DNA of 64,000 bases. It comes from CAWKEY01 sp963848675. Its GTDB lineage: Bacteria; Pseudomonadota; Gammaproteobacteria; Methylococcales; Methylomonadaceae. Below the pieces are notes generated by a model that saw nothing but the letters and a program-made list of their open reading frames with translations, did no database searches and was not told where the DNA came from. Of the stretch, positions 46,197 through 55,242 are shown one piece after another (positions within the stretch are counted from its first letter, which is position 1; each line of letters starts with the position of its first letter). A program made the translations under genes and the position numbers. Location of the stretch: positions 434,001-498,000 of the forward strand of contig CAWKEY010000023.1 in NCBI GenBank assembly GCA_963848675.1, given 5' to 3'.

Positions 46197-48947
46197 TTAT
46201 AATTGGGCAAGCAATTTTAATCCCGGCGGCAAGGCCTCGCCAAATATCTGTTGTTCTGCTTTTTCATCGAGCTCTTTAAACTGCTCCACCATGTCCAGCC
46301 AGGATGAGGGCGCCTTGCTCAGCCTCAGTTTATCAATGACTTGCAAACGTATTTCTTCATCAACATCACGCGCCCGGTCTCCGCTCATGCGCGCAATCAG
46401 GGTCGCAGCAAAACCGGCATGAGGTTTTTTCTTCCAGTCTTCCTGGAGTATCTGTGTCAGCCATTGGCAGACGGTAACCGCGGAAATCACATTGTGGCTG
46501 CTGCCATGGAAGGGTATCCGGGCCCCGATACGCCCGACCGCCCACCAGGTTTGACTGGGCTCACCGGGTTTTTGCAGACGCTTTAACAGCCATTCGCCCA
46601 CAGATATTTTTTGCGTTACCGGCAAGCGCTCCAACACGGCCGCCAGGCGCACCATATCATCATAACCGCGATTTTTGATTTGCTTGGCAACGCCGGGCTG
46701 TCTTGCCGCCGCCGGATTAATAAACTTTGCAATATCGGCAAAGATTTGTTCCTGTGCATCGGCATCCAAACCACCGGCAATACGCCGCCACAGCGTCCAC
46801 CACTCGGTCCAGTTCTGGGTTTCATTGATAAACTGAATCCCCTGCGGGTAGATTTTCCAGAGCTGTTCCACACGCCAGTCATCCAGAGGATACCCGAAGC
46901 CCGGACGCAAACAAAAACCCGTCAGACTAAGCCAGACCCGCTCATGGTTTTCTGAGCGGCGGCGGTATTTCAAGCCTTCCAGCAGCGTTGTAAACAAGGC
47001 TCTGAGTACAGGCGTTTCCCATTCGGTGCGCGCGCTGCCCAGACATTTTTCAAGATCGGCGCGTAAATTCTTCACCGCCTTAGGGTCAATGTGTTTGGAT
47101 CTTGAGCCAAAGATGACCTGTATTTTTTCAACGGCTGCGACCGTTTGCGCCGGCAAGGCGGCATCGGTTTGCAAACCGGCCCTGCCTTTTTTTCTGATTT
47201 GAAACTCGACATCCCAGCGTTGATTGGGGTCATCGACCGACACACATTGAATTTTTAACGTGCCCACTTCGGTCTGCGTTACCGCCAGCTGCACAATCGC
47301 TTCGGTATTCGTATCGCTTCCTCCCAGAGCAACCGCCAGCGGCGGCAAAGAATGAAACAAATCACTAATGTCTGCCAGATCACCAGCTTTGAATGGGCTA
47401 TCACCGGTAATAGAAGCCAGATGAAAACGTACTGGCTGCCCTAATCGCAAGGCAAAATGCCGGTCTTTGAGAATGACCTCTTGGCCTTCTTCGCTGCCTC
47501 TGGGCAGGATACAGACGCCTTGCTGCCGGGATTCATCGGTATCCACCAGCAAAAAATAACTGCGCGCAGCACCGCCGCCAATCTTGATTTTTCTGTCGCG
47601 CCTGGCGATGGCATAAGCTACCGCGCCCAGGGCAACGGCCAGCTCAGGCTGCTTGTTCTCCAGCAAGACCGGCGTTCTGGCGCTCCAGGCGCTGATCAAG
47701 TCCAGCGCTCTTTGCGTAATGGGCTGGCTTCGAAACACTCCGCCATTCAGCAACAATGCATCAGGTACCCGGCCTTCGCCGTTTAAAGCCTCCAGGCAAG
47801 CGTCAGCGTGCAACTTTAAAAATGCAGCAATATGTTTGCTGACGGCCGGCTCGGCTGCATAAGGCAAGCCAAACTCAACCACGCCGCTGCGTTTTCTGTC
47901 GGGCAACTCATTAAGCCCTGACAAAGGAAAAAATCCATCCAGCGCAATGTTTCTGACTTCCTCCCTGCCAAGGGATACGGAACGCGAACTGCCTATCAGC
48001 TTAGAACCGCCACCCAGCAAGGTGACGTTAATATGATCCGGCGCATCGTCGGCCAAGAGGCGCTCTTTGGCGATTCTGCATTGTTCGATAAGCTGCGAAA
48101 GATCGGCAGCGGACAAGCGTTTTTGTTCACCTATTAAACGGCTTTCGGCCAGGTGCGCCAGTGCCAGATCAATATTATCGCCGCCCAGCATTAAATGCTC
48201 ACCGACCCCAATACGGGTCAATTTGGGTTCTTGCTCGCCCGGCTCTACTTTGATCAGCGTTAAATCAGTGGTGCCACCGCCGACATCACACACCAGCAGT
48301 AAATGCACATTGGCCAGCGCCTGTTTAATAGTACCGGCATGACGTCTTAACCAGTCGTAACAAACCGCCTGCGGCTCTTCCAGCAGCCGGACCTTATCAA
48401 GCCCCGCAATGCGCGCTGCTTCTACTGTCAATGAGCGCGCCGCCTCATCAAATGAGGCTGGAACAGTAATGACAATATCGTGTTTTTCCAATGGCGCATC
48501 AGGGAATTGATGTCCCCAAACCGTGCGTATATGCGACAAATAACTGGCGCTGGCATCGATGGGTGAAACCTTGCTGATGTCATCGCTACTGCCCCAGGGC
48601 AGAATATCCGCGCTGTGATCAACTGACGGATGAGATAACCAGCTTTTGGCGCTGGTCACAAAGCGGCCTTTGCTTTTTGCACCCAGGACGCGAGCCGCCT
48701 CGCCGATAACCGCGGAATCAGCGGCTGGAGAGAAAACAACATCCGCGGCGGTCAGCTCCCCTTCGGCAGGATGATAACGCACAGAGGGCAACAAAGGCCG
48801 TGCCGCCACTTGTCCCGGTGCTACCAGCTGCTCGACCTGAAAAATGTGTATATCCTGATGCGTTTTATCGGCGTTAGCGAAAGCCACAACGGTATGGGTG
48901 GTACCCAGATCAATGCCGACCAAATAGTGTGGAGTTTGCTTTTGCAC
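46197..48947 (-). CDS. Hsp70-family protein with DUF3731 C-terminus
   Basis: 916 residues, much longer than DnaK (about 640). The N-terminal actin-like ATPase domain is clear: VGIDLGTTHTVVAF, VITVPASFDEAARS, LLVCDVGGGTTDLTLI and, further on, LLNGGVFRSQPIT. The usual substrate-binding domain is weak, and the last 350 or so residues (LFTTLLEGLKYRRRSENHERVWLSL... NETQNWTEWWTLWRRIAGG) match DUF3731. No J-protein or nucleotide-exchange factor is adjacent. An unconventional chaperone of unknown client. Confidence 0.9.
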   Translation of the reverse strand: MQKQTPHYLVGIDLGTTHTVVAFANADKTHQDIHIFQVEQLVAPGQVAARPLLPSVRYHPAEGELTAADVVFSPAADSAVIGEAARVLGAKSKGRFVTSAKSWLSHPSVDHSADILPWGSSDDISKVSPIDASASYLSHIRTVWGHQFPDAPLEKHDIVITVPASFDEAARSLTVEAARIAGLDKVRLLEEPQAVCYDWLRRHAGTIKQALANVHLLLVCDVGGGTTDLTLIKVEPGEQEPKLTRIGVGEHLMLGGDNIDLALAHLAESRLIGEQKRLSAADLSQLIEQCRIAKERLLADDAPDHINVTLLGGGSKLIGSSRSVSLGREEVRNIALDGFFPLSGLNELPDRKRSGVVEFGLPYAAEPAVSKHIAAFLKLHADACLEALNGEGRVPDALLLNGGVFRSQPITQRALDLISAWSARTPVLLENKQPELAVALGAVAYAIARRDRKIKIGGGAARSYFLLVDTDESRQQGVCILPRGSEEGQEVILKDRHFALRLGQPVRFHLASITGDSPFKAGDLADISDLFHSLPPLAVALGGSDTNTEAIVQLAVTQTEVGTLKIQCVSVDDPNQRWDVEFQIRKKGRAGLQTDAALPAQTVAAVEKIQVIFGSRSKHIDPKAVKNLRADLEKCLGSARTEWETPVLRALFTTLLEGLKYRRRSENHERVWLSLTGFCLRPGFGYPLDDWRVEQLWKIYPQGIQFINETQNWTEWWTLWRRIAGGLDADAQEQIFADIAKFINPAAARQPGVAKQIKNRGYDDMVRLAAVLERLPVTQKISVGEWLLKRLQKPGEPSQTWWAVGRIGARIPFHGSSHNVISAVTVCQWLTQILQEDWKKKPHAGFAATLIARMSGDRARDVDEEIRLQVIDKLRLSKAPSSWLDMVEQFKELDEKAEQQIFGEALPPGLKLLAQL

Positions 48948-49488
48948 TTTGATTTTATAATTCTGAACAGGTCCCTGTATTTTATATCACTTTCTCTGCG
49001 TAAATATACCTGTCATATTGCATGGCTTTAGAGCTGCTTCAACTTTACAATAAGAGGCCGCATCATGAAGTGCTAATATCGCAGGCTAAGAATTCCGAAG
49101 CGAGGCTATGAGTATCCGCCGTTCGAGAAAGATCAACTTTTCCTCAATCCATCTCAGCCGAGAGCTCAGAATCATTCTTGGCGGGGCGAGATTTAACCCG
49201 CTTCATGGGCAGGTGTGAAGCCAATACGCCCGGCCCCGTTTCCACGATGACCGCAGGTTCCATACTGTGTCATGATAATTACCCATATTGCCTGCAAATG
49301 ACTATAATTGACACCAATGAACGCATATTCTTTATCGGGAACTTGCGCAATGTAAGACCCATCAGATGGGATTACACATTACTTTGATAGCCACATTAAA
49401 ACAGACTCATGTACCACACTTCCAGCCCCCTTGCTTTGCATATTTGCCGGAATATTGTACTGTTTGTGTTTTCAGGAAATAACGCATT
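48948..49488. other. 541-base intergenic region, nothing assigned
   Basis: Lies between two divergent genes and must hold both promoters. The segment 49430-49470 is AT-rich and may hold the promoter of the penicillin-binding protein gene, but I could not define hexamers. A 69-codon frame at 49178-49387 has no supporting features. Confidence 0.5.
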
Positions 49489-52400
49489 ATGCTGAAAAAT
49501 AGACGGGTAATTGTCCAGCTTCTGACCTTGTACATAGTGGTTGTATTGGCTGGAATCCTGGTTGCTCTGGGATTAATGATTAAAGAGGAAGTGCAAACCT
49601 CAAAATATCAGGCGCATTATTTATCTTCGATCAGCAAACAACTGACTTTCAAAGTTGAAAGCGGCGCCAACCCTTCGATTCGTTACCCCAAGTATGGACC
49701 TTACGATCAACGCTTGGGCTACACCCTGCTGCCGGATTTTATTCCACGCCTGCAGCAATACGGTTTCAATATAACCGCACAAGCTTCATCTTCCCCTATG
49801 ATGAACGAATTGAGCGATTTTGGTCTGTACAGCATTTATCATGAAAAAACGCAGGCCGGACTCCGCATCACGGACCCCTCCGACCAAGTCCTGTTTAGCG
49901 CTGTCTATCCTGCCCGCGGCTATCCGAATTTTGACGCGATCCCGCCGTTAGTCTTGAACACCCTGCTCTATATCGAAAACAGGGAATTATTTAATGAGAC
50001 ACATCCCTTCATCAATCCAGCTGTTGAATGGGATCGCCTGGGTTTCGCCGGAGTGCAAATGGTGGCGAAAAAACTGGGCGCCAGTATCAATGTTCCCGGC
50101 GGCAGTACTTTAGCCACCCAATTGGAAAAGTACCGGCATTCACCAAACGGCTACACCAGTTCGGTTCTGGAAAAATTTCGCCAAATGGGCAGCGCCTCTG
50201 TGCGCGCCTATTTGCTGGGGCCCGATACACGTGATATGCGCAAAGAAATTGCGCTCGCTTATCTGAACTCCATGCCACTGGCCGCAACAGCCAAACATGG
50301 TGAAATCCATGGCTTGGGCGATGGATTGTCGGCCTGGTTTGGCGCTGATTTTAAACAGGTTAACCGGCTGCTCAGCCCTGATGCCCTTACATCGGCCGAA
50401 CAAATCACTCCACAACAGGCGCAAGCTTACCGGCAGGTACTGAGTCTGTTATTGTCGCAAAGAAGGCCTTCTTATCTATTGGGTTCCGGCTATCAGGCCC
50501 TGCAACATCTCACCGACAGTTACTTACGCCTGTTAGCCGCGCAGGGTATCATTTCAAACTCATTGCGCGATGCCGCCTTGCAAACCTCGACGATCGAGTC
50601 CTTTAAACCCGATCCTGCACCAACCCGGTTTTTAGTTGAGCAAAAAACCCAATCGGTACTCCGGACCCGTCTTGCCAAAATGTTGGGGGTAAGCTCTATC
50701 TATGACCTGGACAGAATGGATCTGACCGCTAAAACCACCCTCGCCTATAACACTCAACAAGCGGTTACCGAGGCCTTGCGGCGGTTGAGCGATCCTGCTG
50801 TAGCGCGTTCAGCAGGCGTGCTGGGGTTCAGATTGCTGAACGAAACCAATGATCTATCCCCTATCGTTTACAGTCTCATGTTGTTCGAGCGCGGCAATAC
50901 CGGAAACCTTTTGCGTATTCAAACTGACAATTATGATCAGCCACTTGATATTAATGAAGGGATTAAAATAGATCTAGGTTCAACTGCCAAGCTGCGCACT
51001 ATGGTGCATTATCTGGAACTTATTACCGAAATATATCAACAATATAAAGGCCGTTCTGTGCAGGAACTAAGGCAAATTGAGCTACATCCTCGCGACTTCC
51101 TGTCTGCCTGGGTTATAGAACAGCTGCGCTTGCAGCGCCAGATCAACCTTGAGGATTTACTGAACAAAGCCCTGGACCGGCGCTACTCAGCCAGCCCCGG
51201 TGAGAATTTTTTCACCGGCGGCGGTGTACATCATTTTGAAAATTTCACTCGCGATGAAAACATGAAAATCATGTCTGTACGCGATGCTTTGCGGGATTCT
51301 GTCAATCTGGTGTTCATTCGCCTAATGCGTGATGTGGTGTACCATCACCTCTATAAACCCGAAGGCGTGGCACGCTGGCTTGAAATTGAAGGTGATCCAA
51401 AACGTAAAGAATACCTTGAGCGCTTTGCAGACCGCGAAGGCCGTGTTTATCTGCAGAAATTCTACGCAAGATACCAAGGCAAGAGTGCAGAAGAAACCTT
51501 ATCCATGCTTGTCCAGAGAGTGGGAATCAAAGCCTCGCGTTTGACCATGCTCTATCAAGCCATTTACCCTGATCATGACTTTTATGATCTTGCCGTGTTT
51601 CTAAAAGCCCATCTGCCGACTGGCGTCCTGGCAAATGAAGATATACAAAATCTGCACGAGAAATACACGCCGGCGAAATTTGACTTACAGGATCAGGGCT
51701 ACATCACCAAAATCCATCCATTGGAATTATGGCTGGCTGGCTATTTGGCTAAACACCCCGGCGCCACCCGCCAGGAGGTTATGAATGCCAGCCTTGAACA
51801 ACGCCTGGCGGTATACCGCTGGCTATTCAAAAGCAACAGGAAATCCGCTCAGCACCGGCGCATTATGACCTTGCTGGAGGCAGAGGCCTTTAATGCCATT
51901 CATGCTGCATGGAAACGTGTAGGCTACCCTTTCGAGACATTAACGCCTTCATACGCAACTTCAATTGGCGCATCAGGTGATCGCCCTGCAGCTTTGGCGG
52001 AACTCATGGGCATCCTACAGGCCGATGGCCGTAGACTGCCTTTTGTACGCTTTGAAAGTCTGCATTATGCCAGCGCAACGCCTTATGAAACCCTATTCAA
52101 CAAGCGGCACGACCCAGGTCAGCAAGTGCTTGCTCCGGAAATTGCAAAAGTTGCACGCGGTGCGCTGGCAGGCGTGGTAGAAGCCGGCACGGCAGGGCGC
52201 CTAAGAGGCGTTTACACTAACACTGACGGTAAAAACATGACAGTAGGTGGCAAAACAGGAACGGGAGATCATCGCCGCATGGCCTGGGCCGGGAATGGAC
52301 GCCTACTTGAATCGAAGTTTATCAGTCGCGCAGCCACCTTTGCATTTTTCCTGGGCGACCGTTTTTTTGGTGTCATTACCGCTTATGTCGAAGGTGAAAA

Positions 52401-52572
52401 CGCTGAAAACTATCACTTTACCAGTGCGCTACCGGTGCAAATTTTAAAGTTTCTTAAACCGACGCTTTCACCTTTGCTTGAAAGGGCACCCGAAGGAGGC
52501 TTTGCGCCATTGCCCAAAGTAACCTTGGCAAAAACCATTAACGTAGATGGGGCTACGACTTACACTAAGTAG
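49489..52572 (+). CDS. large bifunctional penicillin-binding protein (class A-like)
   Basis: 1027 residues. One N-terminal membrane anchor (LLTLYIVVVLAGILVALGLM). A glycosyltransferase-51 domain has the catalytic Glu163 in ENRELF and GGSTLATQLEK. A transpeptidase domain has Ser498-T-A-K501, Ser604-V-N606 and KTG at 922-924. The spacing from SxN to KTG (over 300 residues) is very long because a helical insert rich in charged residues (about 640-820) lies between them. It should polymerise and cross-link peptidoglycan in the periplasm. It does not match the size of PBP1a, PBP1b or PBP1c. Confidence 0.85.
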   Translation: MLKNRRVIVQLLTLYIVVVLAGILVALGLMIKEEVQTSKYQAHYLSSISKQLTFKVESGANPSIRYPKYGPYDQRLGYTLLPDFIPRLQQYGFNITAQASSSPMMNELSDFGLYSIYHEKTQAGLRITDPSDQVLFSAVYPARGYPNFDAIPPLVLNTLLYIENRELFNETHPFINPAVEWDRLGFAGVQMVAKKLGASINVPGGSTLATQLEKYRHSPNGYTSSVLEKFRQMGSASVRAYLLGPDTRDMRKEIALAYLNSMPLAATAKHGEIHGLGDGLSAWFGADFKQVNRLLSPDALTSAEQITPQQAQAYRQVLSLLLSQRRPSYLLGSGYQALQHLTDSYLRLLAAQGIISNSLRDAALQTSTIESFKPDPAPTRFLVEQKTQSVLRTRLAKMLGVSSIYDLDRMDLTAKTTLAYNTQQAVTEALRRLSDPAVARSAGVLGFRLLNETNDLSPIVYSLMLFERGNTGNLLRIQTDNYDQPLDINEGIKIDLGSTAKLRTMVHYLELITEIYQQYKGRSVQELRQIELHPRDFLSAWVIEQLRLQRQINLEDLLNKALDRRYSASPGENFFTGGGVHHFENFTRDENMKIMSVRDALRDSVNLVFIRLMRDVVYHHLYKPEGVARWLEIEGDPKRKEYLERFADREGRVYLQKFYARYQGKSAEETLSMLVQRVGIKASRLTMLYQAIYPDHDFYDLAVFLKAHLPTGVLANEDIQNLHEKYTPAKFDLQDQGYITKIHPLELWLAGYLAKHPGATRQEVMNASLEQRLAVYRWLFKSNRKSAQHRRIMTLLEAEAFNAIHAAWKRVGYPFETLTPSYATSIGASGDRPAALAELMGILQADGRRLPFVRFESLHYASATPYETLFNKRHDPGQQVLAPEIAKVARGALAGVVEAGTAGRLRGVYTNTDGKNMTVGGKTGTGDHRRMAWAGNGRLLESKFISRAATFAFFLGDRFFGVITAYVEGENAENYHFTSALPVQILKFLKPTLSPLLERAPEGGFAPLPKVTLAKTINVDGATTYTK

Positions 52573-52606
52573 TGAAGTAACAGGTGATCAACAAGGTCGC
52601 TGCCTT

Positions 52607-52867
52607 TTATCGGCTTCGGCGTCCCGGCTTGGGAGACTCGAAGTTCACCTTGATTGGCTTGCCATTAAATTCCCTGCCATTCAGGCCGGCAATAGCGGCG
52701 CGTGCCTCATGGCCTTCCATTTCTATAAAGCCAAAGCCTTTGCACTGACCGGAAAAAACATCCATCACCAGCTTGGATGAGCGCACAGTGCCAAATTCGG
52801 AAAACAGGGTCTCAAGGTCTTTTTCGCTAGTGCTGGCAGGCAAATTGCCAATAAATAGTTTTTTCAA
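52607..52867 (-). CDS. RNA-binding protein, RRM domain
   Basis: 86 residues starting at TTG 52867 with AGGA upstream. A single RRM: RNP2 KLFIGNLPAS and RNP1 KGFGFIEM, followed by a basic tail (PGRRSR). Bacterial RRM proteins of this type are abundant and often cold induced; the neighbouring cold-shock gene, same strand, agrees. RNA target unknown. Confidence 0.93.
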   Translation of the reverse strand: MKKLFIGNLPASTSEKDLETLFSEFGTVRSSKLVMDVFSGQCKGFGFIEMEGHEARAAIAGLNGREFNGKPIKVNFESPKPGRRSR

Positions 52868-52918
52868 TTCTGTTCCTTTTTTGTAGGATGGCAGCCGTTA
52901 TTACTAATTGAGCCGCCC

Positions 52919-52949
52919 AAAAAAAGAACCCCGCCGAGGGCGGGGTTCT
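52919..52949 (-). terminator. rho-independent terminator of the cold-shock gene
   Basis: On the minus strand: 11-bp perfect stem AGAACCCCGCC / GGCGGGGTTCT with a 3-base loop, followed by a run of seven T. It sits 30 bases after the csp stop. Confidence 0.9.
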
Positions 52950-52978
52950 ACGTATCGGTTTATCCGATGAGGTATTCC

Positions 52979-53182
52979 TTAGACAGGGGTAACACTGCTC
53001 GCCTGAGGCCCCTTAGGGCCATTCTCTACCTCGTAGGAGACGGCCTGTCCTTCATTTAGGGTTTTAAAGCCCGAACCTTGGATCGAACTGAAATGTACGA
53101 ATACGTCTGGGCCGCCATTGTCCTGAGAAATAAAACCAAAACCTTTGGATTCGTTAAACCACTTTATAGTACCTGTAGCCAT
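52979..53182 (-). CDS. CspA-family cold-shock protein
   Basis: 67 residues from ATG 53182 (MATGTIKWFNESKGFGFISQ). RNP1 KGFGFI and RNP2 VFVHFSSI are present. The frame is open further upstream but codes nothing conserved there; the 5' leader is long and AT-rich, as in cold-inducible csp mRNAs that fold differently at low temperature. Binds single-stranded RNA and DNA. A strong terminator follows. Confidence 0.95.
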   Translation of the reverse strand: MATGTIKWFNESKGFGFISQDNGGPDVFVHFSSIQGSGFKTLNEGQAVSYEVENGPKGPQASSVTPV

Positions 53183-53750
53183 ATAACTTTTAACCTGAAA
53201 TAAATTAAACAAAAAGAGTGTTGCGTACAGGTAATGAAACGGGGAATCCAGAGGGGGTAACACGGAGGGAACAACCATAACTGCCAATAACAAAATCTGT
53301 AACTGGGTACACTATAGGAGAATATTCCCGATTTTACCAGAAATATAATTTATATTTCAGCGAGATAAGTCGGGAACTTATTCAGAAATTCAATGTTTTC
53401 GAGGAAAAAGCCCAGGGAATAAAGGAAGAGCCTTCTGATGTCTGCGCTTATCCTGACTATAAAGATGCTCCCGGCATGGACTAAGCGCAATTTTCAACCG
53501 GCATCCATGCGTCATATCTCTCGGTGATGACCCAATGATATTGATTAGCGAGTTGCAGTACCGGTTTCCCAAAGCCAATTCGAGATATTTGCCGCAAAAG
53601 TCGTGGGCTTTGTCGGGAACAGCCTTGCGGCTTGATCTTCAAGCGATGTGCAAGGCAACGCTTTCAGCAACCCGCATAGCAGGCGCGGCCCCCGCATGCC
53701 CCGCGAGTAGCTTGGCCGTGGCGATGCCGGTTGAGCTCAGGCAATAAATC

Positions 53751-54692
53751 CTAGATTTCATTAAACAACGCAAGTTCGGCAGGGTGCGGGCTCATGTAAT
53801 AGGAATTGTCGATAAACGTATCGGGCTGCTTGCGGAAATGATGTTTCAGCAGAGTGATCGGCACTATCAGTGGAACGATACCCAGGCGATAGCTTTCAAT
53901 CGTTTCGATGAGTTCTTTTTTATCGTCGGCGTCCAGTTTGTTTTTTAAATAGCCCTGTATGTGCTGCAGCACATTGACATGATTACCTCGGCTAGCAACG
54001 ATTTTCAAACAGGCCATCAAAGCGCTGATATAACGATCGGCCATCGCTTCCATTGCGCCTGAATGTGATACGGCTACAATGCGGCCCAACATGCGCGCCT
54101 GATTCTGGTCGTGACTCATCGCGATCAGTTTGTGCCGGCTGTGGAAGGTCATCAGGCCGTTAACAGTTAATGGCTGTTGACGTAATTCCTGCCAACGCCG
54201 CATGACAAAAACGCGCTGGATGAAATTTTCGCGCAAGCCTGGATCGCCCAAGCGTCCTTCTTCTTCAACCGGCAGAATCGGAAACTGTTGTTTCAGGTAC
54301 CCGGCAAAAATACCTGTGCCATTGCGAGTAGCGACATGAGTGCCGTACACCTTGACGCGCTCCATACCGCAGCTGGGTGAATCTTTTTTCAAAATATAGC
54401 CGCATAAGCCACTCAGCCAATGGCGCTGCTGCTCGGAAATGCTTTGCAGGCGCTCGGTGACATCAACGTTGTGATTTTTAAATTCAACACAGCGGATGTC
54501 CCGTCCGGTGTTTCTGAGCTGCACAGCCGGTCTTGGAATACCCATGCCGCATTCCACTTCAGGGCAAAACGACCGGAACTGAAAATATTGTCCCAGCGTT
54601 TGCTCAATGTAACTGTGGCGTTTATGGCCACCATCAAAACGGACCTCGTTGCCCAGTAAACAACTGCTGATACCGACTACTATTTTTTCCAT
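53751..54692 (-). CDS. DUF523 and DUF1722 protein (YbgA-like fusion)
   Basis: 313 residues. The first half (about 1-150) is DUF523: VGISSCLLGNEVRFDGGHKR, CPEVECGMGIPRPAVQL, LKKDSPSCGMERV, with conserved cysteines that could bind an iron-sulfur cluster. The second half is the YbgA/DUF1722 domain: LMTFHSRHKLIAMSHDQNQA and LKHHFRKQPDTF...YMSPHPAEL. YbgA-type genes commonly lie beside phr, as here. Last gene of the probable light-response operon, 15 bases from the lipocalin gene. Biochemical role unknown. Confidence 0.92.
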   Translation of the reverse strand: MEKIVVGISSCLLGNEVRFDGGHKRHSYIEQTLGQYFQFRSFCPEVECGMGIPRPAVQLRNTGRDIRCVEFKNHNVDVTERLQSISEQQRHWLSGLCGYILKKDSPSCGMERVKVYGTHVATRNGTGIFAGYLKQQFPILPVEEEGRLGDPGLRENFIQRVFVMRRWQELRQQPLTVNGLMTFHSRHKLIAMSHDQNQARMLGRIVAVSHSGAMEAMADRYISALMACLKIVASRGNHVNVLQHIQGYLKNKLDADDKKELIETIESYRLGIVPLIVPITLLKHHFRKQPDTFIDNSYYMSPHPAELALFNEI

Positions 54693-54707
54693 TTTATTGG
54701 CTTGTGC

Positions 54708-55226
54708 TCAAGGTGAATCGTGTTTGTCAAAAATCAGTGCTTCGGTGGCAAAACCCAAATCTTTGGCCTGATCTAGCAAGCGCTGCAATGTGGGCTGATC
54801 CAGCTTGGGAGTGCGCGACAAAATCCACAGATAATCCCGGTTGGGGCCGGTAATCATGACATATCGGTAATTGATTTTGTCCAAAGCAATGATGTTGTAG
54901 CCACCATAAAACGGCCCAAAAAAAGACACCCGCAAGCGCCCGACATCAGGATTTTCCACAAAATAAGCTTTGCCTTCGGCCGATTCCCGGCGGCCCTTTT
55001 CGCTATTGTATCCGCTATTGACAACTTTAACACCACCATCCGGGCGTAGGCTGTATTCGGCGTGAATATCGGTTAAACCGCGCTCAAATCGATGATCCAG
55101 ACGCGCAATTTCATACCAGGTGCCCAAATAGCGGCTCACCTCAAAACCAGTGACCGCTTCAATACCAGAAGGAATACCGGTACAACCGGAAATTAATAGC
55201 AACAAATGTAAGGCCAGATAAGGCAT
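54708..55226 (-). CDS. blc: lipocalin-family outer-membrane lipoprotein
   Basis: 172 residues from ATG 55226. The signal peptide ends in LLLISGC, a lipobox. The lipocalin signature G-x-W is in SRYLGTWYEIARLDHRFERG, and YVMITGPNRDYLWILSRTPK is the second conserved block. Close in build to bacterial lipocalin Blc, which binds fatty acids or lysophospholipids. Next to the photolyase gene (16 bases after its stop), a known pairing in B12/light-controlled loci. Membrane repair after photo-oxidative damage is an inference. Confidence 0.9.
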   Translation of the reverse strand: MPYLALHLLLLISGCTGIPSGIEAVTGFEVSRYLGTWYEIARLDHRFERGLTDIHAEYSLRPDGGVKVVNSGYNSEKGRRESAEGKAYFVENPDVGRLRVSFFGPFYGGYNIIALDKINYRYVMITGPNRDYLWILSRTPKLDQPTLQRLLDQAKDLGFATEALIFDKHDSP

Positions 55227-55242
55227 AGTAAAACCCCGTTTT

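Noticed and set aside
49178..49387. 69-codon frame upstream of the penicillin-binding protein gene
   Set aside because: No start signal and no family features; the composition is not unlike random sequence.
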